Below are positions 1-10,845 of a stretch of 64,000 nucleotides of DNA, piece by piece. The translations under genes were made by a program, and so were the position numbers. The first letter of the stretch is position 1. Every line of letters starts with the position of its first letter. The notes beneath the pieces were generated by a model. That model saw nothing but the letters and a program-made list of their open reading frames with translations, was not told the origin of the DNA and ran no database searches. This DNA is from Sparassis latifolia (taxonomy: Eukaryota; Basidiomycota; Agaricomycetes; Polyporales; Sparassidaceae): contig CM031552.1 in NCBI GenBank assembly GCA_018466975.1, forward strand, positions 62,001 through 126,000, given 5' to 3'.

Positions 1-1922
1 CACAATACGCGAAAAACTTGAGGCCAATGGGGCTACTCCAGACTACGATACATATGCTCGCGACGATCACCGCAAAGCACATCCACACAAGCACGGGCCA
101 TCGAGCACGCGAGCGCGTGGAGTCAGTCCACGTCGCGCAGATGAGCGTCGACGCGATTCCGACGGCGGTCACGCCAGACGGATAGTAATCTGCAGCGACG
201 TCAGACACGCATTTCTATCGCACAAGCACCGACTTGAACGCGAAACGAAAGTGAAGGGCTCGCACCGACTTGCTCCACCGTGTATCCGCCTAGGGCGGAA
301 AGAAACTGGCCCATGAGGTTGTTCGAGGCAAAGCTCTCTGTTTCGCCCGAGACGGCGAACTGTCCGGAGCATTAGGATATCGCACAAATCGGATTAGAAG
401 GGGAAGATACGACATACTAGCAGACTACAGCCATACCACCGCCAGCGGCCGAGGATCCTGCGGACGAGGTCCCACGTAACTTTCCCGTGCGTCGATTTCT
501 TGGTCGTCTCGACACGTTCGCGTGCGAGGACACGTTCCTTGGCGATGTCAATGCAAACGGTGTCAGCACCAAAAGGTGGTAAAGATTGAGGGATGGAAGG
601 GTAAGTTGATTCAGTGTGTCAGCAAGGAAGACTGACCTCTTCTGTGAGATAGAAGGCCTTCGTTGTTGCAGGAAGATCTGGAAACACCAGGAAACCGTAA
701 AAGGCGATGGGGAGTGTGATCACGCCGTCGATGATGAAACTACAAGAGGCGTCAATGAGCTTGCAGTGAACTGGTCGGGGGTTGAAGATAACTATACGCA
801 CAGCCACCGCCAGCCACTTCGTCCTGAAACTCCATTCAGATGTCTACAACCATGTAGCTATCAGACGCATGTCATATCATACGAATACCATTCACGCACT
901 TGTACACCGCCGCCTGAAGCACACCAGAAAACCTGAAGGTGCGTGCCAGGGTTATTGCGCTTATGTCACCAGCGAACGGAGTAATTGTCCTTACAATGTG
1001 CCGATGAGCCCCGAGCTCGTGAAGATGCCTGATCGTTTTCCGAGTTCGCCACGCCTGTACCACCTGTGAATATGTTGTTTGTCTGAATAGGGTACGAGAT
1101 TCAGGTGCAATGTGGCGAGCTTACGAGCCGAGGACGTAGTGCGTGCCCACGAACGTTGAGGCTTCCGTCACGCCTTGGAAGAATCGAATGGCGTAGAGCT
1201 GTGTCCAAAACGGCGGTTGTGATTAGAATGAAAGTCATGGCTTCCGCTGCGAGGAGATACCCACCTGCTCGATATTCTTCACGGTGCTTGAGCTATATCA
1301 CGGATAGATGGTCAATCGCGGTTAGGACGTACGAGAACGAGTAGACTTACCAGAATGTCAACACGCCCCAGACTATCTGCATGGTAGGAAACCAGATGCG
1401 CGGGGAGACGACCTGCAGCATTAAATTATCTACGCAAAACATGGTTAATATTATTTCGCTCCGACAAGCAACCACAGGAAACAACGTGCTTGGGATCATC
1501 CCAACAATATACCCGCAGGTGAAAATCGTGTTAATTTTCTGTCCGATTCGTCAGCCCAGCTAACTATAGGATCGGAGGTGATACTGACATTGTACTGTGT
1601 ACCATGCATGTGCAATTCTTGTCTCATCCCCGAGACGTACGCATTCGCAACGTTGCTCCGGTCGAGGTCTACCTCCGAGGGTCAGCACATCTCGTCCGGC
1701 ACTAGGTATGCCCACCGTCAGCTCACAGTTCGTAAAATACTATTCACATAGATTGTGAACCTGGAAGTCTGACGCCCAACAGCCGAATGCACGCACCATT
1801 AGACAACAGTAGGACAGAATAAACCAGTCTATCTTCAGCAACAGCTTCTGCTCCGCCTTGGTTGCAGGGATTTCACCCCACACGAATCGGCGCACTTTAC
1901 GCAACGAAGCCATGACAGTCAT
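1..1922 (-). CDS. MFS permease of the ACS (allantoate/pantothenate) family, 3' end cut by window
   Basis: This gene probably imports a small organic anion or vitamin-like compound across the plasma membrane. The family includes yeast Dal5 and Fen2, but the substrate cannot be read from sequence. The first exon encodes LLLKIDWFILSYCCLM, the family hallmark of TM1. Splicing on the minus strand then gives LDRSNVANAYVSGMR, TIFTCGYIVGMIPS, LQVVSPRIWFPTMQIVWG, AIRFFQGVTEASTFVGTHY, WYRRGELGKRSGIFTSSG, FIIDGVITLPIAFYGF and a late exon with VAVSGETESFASNN-like text before the window edge. At least eight exons keep the frame through normal GT-AG introns, so the gene looks intact despite its fragmented open frames. 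The start is the ATG at 1920-1922, giving a short basic N-terminus before TM1. It diverges from the monooxygenase on the plus strand. Confidence 0.82.
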
Positions 1923-2317
1923 GACGGGTCGTTACTCAAGGCTGAAAGCAGCACGCTCCTCCCAAGAACGAGAAGTGAAGAGCGAAGAGACCAGAGATAT
2001 CAGACAGCAGAGCAAACGTATAAGTACTCGCTCAAGCTTCAACCAAGTTATCTTTGCTAACCCCGCTCGCGAGCTAGTGTGTATGTGGCGTCGGATATCA
2101 GAATAGGCAGACCGAGTGCAAACCGTCGCTGAGACGGAGATAAGTGCACTAGTGCTGGAGAGAGATAGTAGTGCATACCTTTGTTTCCCGGCGCTATAAA
2201 GGTCATGTGCGCAGGGGTGTGCGATAAACAACGTTGAGGGGAGGGCTGGCCAGGGCAAGACGCAAAAAATCAATGGTGGTAGACTGGTAGTGTGCGGAGA
2301 AGCTCTCTTTATCGCGG

Positions 2318-2350
2318 TCACGTGAAAGACCCTAACCTCAATCTGTGGGC
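2318..2350 (+). repeat. copy 1 of a diverged repeat flanking the monooxygenase gene
   Basis: TCACGTG is followed by GACCCTAACCTCA and ATCTGTGGG. A related block lies at 5762-5798, on the other side of the monooxygenase. Confidence 0.5.
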
Positions 2351-2754
2351 ATCTGAGATCTGAGAGCCGGGGCTGGTCAGTGGATCGAACCTTTTAGACA
2401 AAATCCGCCAATCCGTCTCGGACGCAGTGAACTTCCTTGCAGCTCTCGATAAGCCGGTCTTTGCTGAAATGGCCTTCATATTTGATTTATTGGCCCGGTG
2501 TTACAGTACGGTGATCTAAAAACAGCCAGGCTTATGCTCGGCTTCTGACCACGAGCTTCTCTCGGCCTTCAGGGTGTATCATGGTCAGCTCACAGCTCAG
2601 TCCGCTTGTTTTTCTTTTATACTATGCGCGAATTCGAGCTGTTCGTAGCCATTCGTATTCTCAGGCTGCTCTTGGTTCCGGAGGCTTTTGAGTGTTGTGC
2701 TTAGAAAGCAGTGATACCATCTATCCTCATCTATCGCGTAAACTTTTGTGCCTT

Positions 2755-2766
2755 CATATATATATC
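2755..2766 (+). promoter_or_regulatory. possible TATA element upstream of monooxygenase
   Basis: An alternating TA run (CATATATATATC) lies about 40 bp before the ATG at 2804. It could be a TATA box with a very short leader. The evidence is position and composition only. Confidence 0.3.
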
Positions 2767-2803
2767 TCAAGTGCTGATCGCTGATCTTCGGCACGTCAAC
2801 GAA

Positions 2804-5426
2804 ATGGCCTCTGCACAGACACCATGGACTGGTCCCTTTCAGCTTCCTACCCTTGACAGATTGAAGGCCGAAGTCCCTGCAAGCGTCGTTCCGCTCGACA
2901 TCGCCCGGCGTTGGTTGGGTGATTTCACCAACGCGCTTCGATCGCAGCCTGTACTGCTGGGGCCGCTCTTTTTAGAGGATGCTTTCTGGAGAGATTTGCT
3001 CGCACTGTCCTGGGATTTTCGCTCTATTCAGAGCTCTGCCAACATTGCCAAGTATCTCGATGCACACATCTCTTCATCGGGGTTGCGATCGCTAACACTC
3101 TGCGAGGATTCGCTCTGGGCTCCAGTTCTCCGCACTCCATATCCAGACTTAGCTCTCTTGCAGCTGTCATTCCGATTTGAAACCGCTGCAGGCGCTGGTA
3201 CTGGCACATGCCGTCTTGTCCCCATCGAGAGCGGTGAGTGGAAGGCATACACAATATTCACTTGTCTGGAAACGCTGCATGGCTTCCCCGAAAGAGCAAG
3301 TACAGCGCGATAGCTGATACAGAGCAGTTGTTGATGACTGTCCTCGATCAGATCGGATCTTTGCGAGACAGAGACATGTATCAAGCTTCTTGGGAAGACA
3401 CTCGGCGTGCAGGGTTGGAGTTTGCGGACGGTCGCCCTGCAGTGGTAATTATCGGAGCTGGCCATTGTGGCTTAGAGCTTGCGGCGCGGTTGAAGGCCAT
3501 CGGTGTTCGAACGCTGGTCGTCGAGAAAAGCCCTCGCGTTGGTGACAATGTCGGTGTCCTCAGCCTTCTCCTTGACTTTCTAGTCCGCTTTGTAATAATA
3601 CTACAATGTACCTATAGTGGCGCAATCGTTACAAGAGCCTGCGTTTGCATGATACGGTTTGTACGTGGCAATGATACTTCGTGTCGGTATTTGCATCACT
3701 CAGTTGTCTGCAGGGTACGATCATCTACCGTACATGCCGTAAGCGCGACTCTGTTCTTCCACTGGTTTCGGCTGACATGTTCACAGATTCCCATCCACTT
3801 GGCCAGTTTATGCTCCAGGTGCTAAGGTAAGCACCTATCCCTGCCGAGTAATCACAGCTCACTGTTTAGTAACCATAAGTTGGGCAATTGGCTTGAAAGC
3901 TACGCCGAGGCACTCGACCTCGACGTGTGGACCTCCTCCCGCGTCCAAAGCGCAAATTGGAATGCGGAGAAGAAGACATGGGCGTTGACTGTCCGTCGAG
4001 GTGAGGCGATTCGGCAGCTCCAAGCTAATCATCTGGTATTTGCCACGGGCCTGAACGGAAGTATTCCTTATTCCCCTACCATACCGGAGCAGGTATGCAC
4101 GTATGCTTACAGTTGATCGTGGGAGCTCAATAGCCTGGCAGGAACGGTTCAAAGGTCAGGTGCTGCATTCCTCTCAATTCACTTCTCCAGAGAGCTTTAG
4201 AGGCAAGAAGGTCGTCGTTGTCGGCGCCTGCAGCTCTGGTAAGAAGGCATCTTAAATATATACAGAACTCCCTGGCGGCTGATCGCCGTTTTGCGCGCAG
4301 CGCACGACATTTCCCGCGACTGTATGAATTACGGGATCGACGTGACGATGTCCGTGCTCAAGCTCTCCCGCGCACAGCGATGGACTCACATTCGTTTTCG
4401 CACAGGTTCCAGCGCTCATCAACGTGCATGGTCTCTGCGGAAGCCATCGGCCAGTTGGTCCTCGGTAGGCAGTCCGCTCGCCGTTCACTCCGCCCCACTC
4501 ACGCGTAGTGTCCTCAATCACACGCAGGGATGTACGGCGAAGGCACATCGCTCGAATATGCCGACCACGTCGGCGCGGCGACGCCTTTCGCCGTGACGCG
4601 CCAGCTGCACCAGCGCGCGTTCCCGCACTTCGCTGCGACGATCGATAAGTGCGTCTCCGCGTCGTTCACGTGCCAGCGGAAGTGCATCTCACCGCCGCTC
4701 GGTGTGTGCCAGGGAGCTGCTTGACGGGCTGGCGCGCGTCGGGTTCAGGACCAACCTGGGCCCGGACAACGCCGGGATCATGCCGATGGTTCAGACCCGC
4801 GCTGGAGGATACTACTTAGGCAAGTATCTCTTCCATCGTTAACACCCCGTGCTAACTGCCCGGAACGATTAGACACGGGCGCGTCGCAGGAGATCATTGA
4901 CGGTAAGATCAAGCTCAAAAGTGGTGGGACGATCGCGGCGTTCACCGAGTCCGCGCTGCGTTTCTCCGACGGGTCTGAGCTTCCCGCGGACATTGTAATC
5001 TTCGCGACTGGGTATGTCGCCGCGCGGCAGTCTTCTGTCTGTCGCTGATGGCTGCATAATATGGGTGTAGTTTCAGCAATCCGCGCGACGTGGTCAAGGA
5101 CGTCTGCAGCCCCGAAGTGTATGCGAAGGTCAAGCCCGTGTGGGGCCTGGACGACGAGGGGGAGCTGAACTCGGTATGGCGTGGCTCTGGCCACGAGGGG
5201 TTGTGGTTCGCGCTTGGTATGTGTTCGTGTGTCGCAGTGATAGTCTCGTCATTGGTTACCGTGTCTTCTGTGTTAGGAAACCTGTCGACGGCGCGATTTT
5301 GGACCAGGCTGCTTGCATTACGTGCGTTCTTAACTCTGAATACATATCATGGGCCTCGTGTACTCAGACATTTGCATTGTAGAGATTAAAGCGTACGAGG
5401 AAGGCCTGCTAAAGGTCGCCTCGTGA
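2804..5426 (+). CDS. flavin-containing monooxygenase (FAD/NADPH-binding, YUCCA/FMO-like)
   Basis: Predicted FAD- and NADPH-dependent oxygenase of about 600 residues; the substrate is unknown. An N-terminal NTF2-like segment of about 170 residues precedes the FAD Rossmann motif VIIGAGHCGLELAARL. Next come WRNRYKSLRLHDTVWYDH, a lid with GNWLESYAEALDLDVW, the family signature ending in HLVFATG, the NADPH Rossmann region VVVVGACSSAHDISRD and FQRSSTCMVS. The C-terminal part contains ADIVIFATG followed by a GHEGLWFALG-type segment. Around a dozen introns are needed. Two use GC donors (GCAAGT, near 3291 and in the codon after YYL near 4820). The ATG at 2804 starts MASAQTPW; upstream in-frame sequence is probably leader. 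All splices keep frame and the stop is at 5424-5426. Confidence 0.85.
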
Positions 5427-5719
5427 AAATAACATGGCAATGTATACATAGACCAATCCGGGTTGCCTTAATCAATCCGTGTCGCCTTAAATGCGTGAAA
5501 TGACTGTAGATGTAACTGTCGTAGGTTGTTTTCATTATATTCCTCGACAGGCAATTTATCCTGCAGATTACTGCAATTATGAGTTTCATTCATCGATGTG
5601 CTATTGATGACTGGTTGAAATCTCTCCCAAGTTGTAAAGTTGGTCAAGTCCACTACATTTCCACATTCAATACCATGGTCAATCCGACGTACGTGCATCA
5701 GTCCTAATTTCTTTGCGGC

Positions 5720-5739
5720 GGTCGCGTGAAAACGCGACC
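5720..5739. repeat. perfect 8-bp hairpin with GAAA loop
   Basis: GGTCGCGT and ACGCGACC form an 8-bp perfect inverted repeat around a GAAA tetraloop, about 300 bp 3' of the monooxygenase stop. It could be chance, or a DNA-binding palindrome next to the neighbouring E-box. Confidence 0.45.
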
Positions 5740-5761
5740 AAATGATCCAGACGCGTTGCGA

Positions 5762-5798
5762 TCACGTGCACATTGACCCTAACCTCAGATTGTGGTGG
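5762..5798 (+). repeat. copy 2 of a diverged repeat flanking the monooxygenase gene
   Basis: TCACGTGCACATT is followed by GACCCTAACCTCA and GATTGTGGTGG. It shares the E-box and an identical 13-base core with the copy at 2318-2350, in the same orientation. Confidence 0.5.
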
Positions 5799-8047
5799 AA
5801 CCACAGGAAGGATGAACGTGCGCTCACAGTGTACGATCACGAGCTCAGGCGTACCTGAAGGCCTGACCCCCCGGGCACAAATACACACGGCTTTCCCATG
5901 ACAAAATCACCACTTCAGGCAGTGTGAATCGGCTCTATGGTGTATGCATGACAGCATGGGAATGGGAACGCGCTCGGTACCGGAATCGTACGACATTCTC
6001 TTTTTCCTGTAAAGCACGGTGACAAACAGGAAGGACTGGAAGAGCGCTGACGAGGCGCGATGAGTATACACGGTGCCGCGGTTCGGAAATGTGGTGGGGG
6101 CGCGGCAGCCACGGCGGGTTCCTGCGGCGGAGAACCGGAACGGGGCTGGCCATTCGGGCCCATGTGGGCCCGACGATTGAATCTGAGCGAACAAAGGTGG
6201 CTGCAGCGGGACGAGGCAGGGGTGATGTGAAACGCGTATCACACCAGTCGCCTCTCCTCCCCCAGCTTCAGGCGGAACAAAACTGTTTGTGACATGGCGC
6301 TGCGTAACCTGATTTGGCCCGCACTTCCACTCTGAGCGTCAGGTATCGCTGCGAGTGACGGCAGCGCGCTGGCGTCGGTGACTAGACACGCAGAGCAGCT
6401 GGGTGATTATCAGTGGCCTTTAGACAAACCAAAAGTGTCCGCGTTGCTTCGACGAGGAGACGGTCAGGCAGTGCAGCTGAAGACGCGTGATGGTGCAGCG
6501 AGCTGTGCACGTCGTAGTATAAATCAATATCATGGGGGTCGCGCAGCATTCGCAGCAGCAATTCGCAAGCGTCCACCCGCTCGAGTCACTAAGGCATGCT
6601 GTTGGGTCGCACTCGGGGCCACCATCAGATAGCGCGTCCACCGCGATGTCAGCTGCATGGTGCGGGTCAGGAGAGGGGGGTTGACGCCGGGTCCTGATTT
6701 GAGTAGGTCGAACTTCATCTGGAAACGGCACAAGGCTACGCGGCTTACAGTGGACCATATAATAGGGACTTGACTAGCCGAGTGCTAGCCAAGCCTGCGC
6801 AGTAGGCAGCTGTAGAACACCCGAGCAAAGTGCCAGTGGCAGATGAAAAGTCCGAAGAACATGCATATGCAGGCATATGGGCACGACCATCGGTCCATTG
6901 ACAGCTGCGCGTCCGAGGACAGGAAAAAAGGGCTGCTTCTCGGCGCCAGATAATGAGTAGGTTTGGGTTTGACGAGGCGCATCCAGAGGGATGTGCTCCT
7001 GCTTCCTTTTTGGACATGTGTTCTTGCATCTCCGGAGAAGTCCCGATGCCAATTGGAGGGCGTTGCGCTAGAATGCTAAGAATATTGGAACACACTGCAA
7101 CGAGCACGACAGCACCTGGAGAACGACAATAGCACGAATGAGGAATGTGGAGAGCTGGATGACATGGTGTGGGAGATCGCAGAACGGGAAGCTACTATAA
7201 TCATCCTGGGTTTCAACAAATGCCGCGCGGGCGCTCTCGACGTGACCGAACACATGGTACGGTGCCGCTGGAAAGATGAGGATCATAATTCGACACGGCG
7301 CGACCGTTCGAGGAGCAGCAGAGGTGAGCCGGGAACCGCTGCGCGTAAACGGAGGTTGGTGAGATATTCGGAATTCGAGTAATAGAGGGGTGAGTGCCGC
7401 GATGCTTGCAGGCACACGCGTTGAGAGCGCAGCTGGAGCTGGGGATGCAAGCCAGCGCAAGCCGCGGCATCTGTCAAACGGCAGAAGCTTAGAACAAGAA
7501 GAGAATACGGAGGATATATCGATACACGCCAAGAGCATCGGCGCACGGTGCACGCTCACAAGAAAATGACGGAAACAAAGGGCCCCACAAATGGTGCGCG
7601 GGTCGCGCCGACGTCGTGACGAAGCCGACGGTGACCGACGCCGACGCTGCAAGGTCGGGGATGAGCGTCTGTGGGCGGCAAGCGGCGAGGGCGGTTGCCG
7701 AGCGATGGATTGATGGATGACGCTGATCGGATGTTGGTCATCATCCAAGTTAACAAGCATCCGACGCGATTTCGCGTGTTTGCTCCTCTGCACCCGCATC
7801 TTGCGAGATGGTGCTGCGTAGTGTGGGCGGAGCTGCATACCTTTGTGCGGAAATACCGGGCCCGCGGATGGGACACGGGAGAACAAATATTTGTGGACGG
7901 TTAGTGAGGTCGGCTTAGTCAGGAGGCGCCGAGCTCGCGCTCGGAGAGGGCGTCGCGCAGAGTTCTCGACCATTCCACATCCGACTTTTACCGCCAGCCT
8001 ATAAGTTACCGCCTCCTGAATATTCGGTGTTACTGCCTCTGCCCGCG

Positions 8048-10187
8048 ATGCACGCCCGCTTCCACGTCCTCCCCCTTCTTATCCCTGCCCTCGCCGGGGC
8101 ACTCGCGGCTGCCGCGCCGCCGTGTCATGATTCTCACGATATTGCAGCCCCGGTAATATCCGTGCCGCTAGAACTCAACTCGGATCGCATCCTGTACCGC
8201 AGAGACGAGCGTGAACTCACGCGCAGAGACGGCGACCACGACCATGGCGGTCATCACGTTGAACCCCTATACGAGCTTAATGAGACCCAAGTTACCCTCC
8301 ACCATGCGCCCATTCCACCCTCATATTGGACTATCGACATGGTCGATCGCGTTCCTGGAGAGCACAGATACCCTGGGTTCATGGCAGTGCACATATTTTT
8401 CATGTCTGCCGCGTTCTTTGGTGCTCTTCCGCTAGGTATGTTTCCGTGTGGTTATGCCTCGCGTTTCCCCATATGTATTGATGTCTGTACAGGCATCATC
8501 TTTCGCTCTGTAAAGCACGCATGGCATGGCTTCACTGTAATTCTATTCTATGCTTTCTGTGCCATTGGATTGGGCTCGAGTATGATCTATAGAAAGCTCA
8601 CTCCCGACATGTAAGTAGGCGTCATGCCGACATTCAGCCGTAACCAACTCAGCCTTCCAGGTATGAAGGCAGCAAACATGGTCCGCAGGGCTACTTTTGG
8701 CTTTTAGTCGCCCTAGTAATTTCTACGCTTGATGCTCTTGCTATGTTCGTTCGGCTCTTCAACTACGTCAAGGCACTTCGCAACGGCGAGGAGCGATTCA
8801 CGTTCAAGGGGTCGTGGAACGACGTCATTCTCGGCCGCGGGTCCCGCATCTCTATCGGACCGGAGTACACGAATTTGGTGGAAGACCCTGAGGAGCTCGA
8901 CATGACGGAGTTGAAGGGTAAGGACGTGGATGATGAGTCGAATGTGCGTTTCACGTTCCGCTTCGTGGATACGTTCACTCATTTTGTTGCTGATCAGGAC
9001 CACGATGAATCTGAGCAGTGGGCGAACGACATTCACCACCACCGCCGCGCCGAGTCATATCCACAGTCGGCGGCTTCGGATGGCACTTTGCTCAACGGCC
9101 GTTCACCCCGTCACTCTTCCGATATTCTACCTGATCACGTTGCGAGCCGTTTTCCCTGGGGTGGCAAGGCGAAGACTCCGCTGTTGAAGAAGATCGGGCG
9201 CGGAATGTTCGCAACGACTGAGCGTGTGCTTGTCTTCGCGGGCCTCGTGCAATTCATCACTGGTGTAGTCACGTACACGGGTGGTTGCAGAGAAAACTAC
9301 ATCAATGGCTGTCTCGCTCACCTGATCAGTGCGTGTTATCCTTACTAACTAGCGCCATTTGCTGATTTTAGTTCGCAGAGGGCGGTATTTTCTGGTGTTA
9401 TGGTCTGGCCAGTTTTGGACGATACCTTGGCGCGTTCTCGGAGCTCGGCTGGGCGTGGAACCGCGCTCCGTCGAAACAGTATCCAACGGCGGAGTTCTTC
9501 GAATGCCTGATCATTTTCCTGTACGGCGCTTCTAACACCTGGATGGAGCGTTTCGGTGCACGCGCTGGTGACCCCTACACGACGAAGCAGGTGCAGCACA
9601 TCAGCATTGCAGTGATGTTCTGGTTCGCGGGCATGGTCGGCATGGGCATTGAGTCGAAGACTATCCGCCGATGGCTCGCTGCGGGTTCCGTCGCTGCGAT
9701 TCCGTCCTCGGTCCGCACGCAGGAGGCTGTTGCGGAACCGCCGAGTTACATCGCGAGCTTCAACCCCTTCCCGGCCCTGTGCATCGGCATCACCGGTATC
9801 GCGATGAGCGCGCACTTCCAGGTGTACGTGTTCCAAGTGCAGATCCACATGCTCTGGGGATACCTGCTAGCTATGTTTGCGGTACTGCGATTCCTGACGT
9901 ACTGCTTCCTGTGGTCATCCCCGCCGCGGTCGATTCTACCGTCACGCCCACCGACGGAGGCGCTCGCTTCGTTCTTCCTTGTGTGCGGCGGATTGGTGTT
10001 CATGTTCTCGACGGAAGAGGTGACAATCGCTGCGATGCGACAGGGACACGATGATGTCATGATGTTCTTGAATCTCAGCATCGCGATTACTTGCTTCGCG
10101 TGCTGCTGGGCACTGGCACTCGTTGGCACCAAGGGCTACCTCAAGAGTCACACCCACGGCGCGGTTAGCTTCCACAGCTCTGCCTGA
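8048..10187 (+). CDS. YTP1: YTP1-like polytopic membrane protein (DUF2427/Ytp1 domains)
   Basis: Predicted multi-span membrane protein of the fungal Ytp1 family, whose biochemical role is not established. Exons 8048-8435, 8493-8610, 8661-9328 and 9379-10187 splice cleanly with GT-AG introns to about 660 residues. An N-terminal signal peptide (MHARFHVLPLLIPALAG) comes first. A His/Asp-rich luminal stretch with DHDHGGHH follows, then the DUF2427 region (HIFFMSAAFFGALPLGIIF onward). A hydrophilic loop with DIHHHRR comes next. The C-terminal Ytp1 domain includes LIKGGIFWCYGLASFGRYLG, GASNTWMERFG and AMSAHFQVYVFQVQIHMLW. I chose the ATG at 8048 because the signal peptide begins there; the open frame extends upstream only through a GTG. 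The stop is at 10185-10187. Confidence 0.88.
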
Positions 10188-10845
10188 ACGATTGCAGAAA
10201 ACGTTTGCTATACGACATTTTCCGACTACGATTCCTGCCTCCAGTTACTCCTGAACAGGCAGTCTTCATTTCCAGCGTGCACAGGCGCGCACACGACGCA
10301 TACCGACCCACGAGTTACCCCTGTTGTTGTTCACAAACATTCACCTACACTTTGCATTCGCTTCCCCCCTTGACACACCCCACTCCCCTGCTTATTTCCT
10401 CAACCCTTCTGTACCCACACTTACGCGCGCGCTACGATCAAATTTATTCGTAAAGACGCCGCTCTGCCCGCTGCTGTTGTATACGCTGTTATAATGGGCA
10501 TCAAGCCTGGAGGATGCGACGAGAGTACTAGTACTGCTCAGGCTGCGTGTCGCTAGACAGCCGATCACTCTTTGACTTTACTGCTCGCTTGCTGTTGTTG
10601 TTCGACTTGTTGTTTGTCGGTAGTTCTTTGTGCGGAATGTATCGAGGTGTTGCACGGTTTCCCGTTGGTGTGCCAAGCCTTTCCGTGAGATGGAGTGGTG
10701 AGAGACGACCGTGCTTCGGTGTGCACCATATGTCGTGATTCTCGCCCATATGTCCGTAGTCTTTGGTGACTAGATCTGAGCGCACGTGTAGTATGAAAAT
10801 GTTGCTCGGAAACTTCACCGGCTGTCTTGTAAATTTCACTCAGAC
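10188..10845. other. intergenic region
   Basis: No gene seen. It is C/T-rich just after the YTP1-like stop (probable 3' UTR), then holds the promoter region of the ChaC-like gene. Confidence 0.55.

Larger units (their letters stand above)
1923..2803. other. intergenic region between divergent permease and monooxygenase
   Basis: I see no gene here. It is the shared upstream region of two divergent genes. It holds a CACGTG E-box with a following CCCTAACCTCA block (about 2318-2350) that recurs 3' of the monooxygenase, and an alternating TA run just before the monooxygenase start. Confidence 0.6.
5427..8047. other. gene-poor interval of about 2.6 kb
   Basis: I recognise no protein here. Open frames on both strands, including a 301-codon minus-strand frame at 7068-7973, are arginine/serine/proline-rich and lack domain-like text. 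The interval holds one copy of the E-box/CCCTAACCTCA repeat and a GNRA-like hairpin. The last few hundred bases are presumably the promoter of the YTP1-like gene. Confidence 0.5.

Noticed and set aside
1..1922. Idea that the left permease is a pseudogene because its frames are short
   Set aside because: Splicing ordinary GT-AG introns restores a continuous ACS permease with all expected segments.
7068..7973. 301-codon minus-strand open frame
   Set aside because: It is the longest frame in its interval, but its composition is Arg/Ser/Pro-rich with no domain-like segments and no flanking splice-consistent exons. GC-rich sequence makes such frames by chance.
8027..8050. Upstream GTG start for the YTP1-like gene
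   Set aside because: Eukaryotic translation starts at ATG; the ATG at 8048 begins a good signal peptide.
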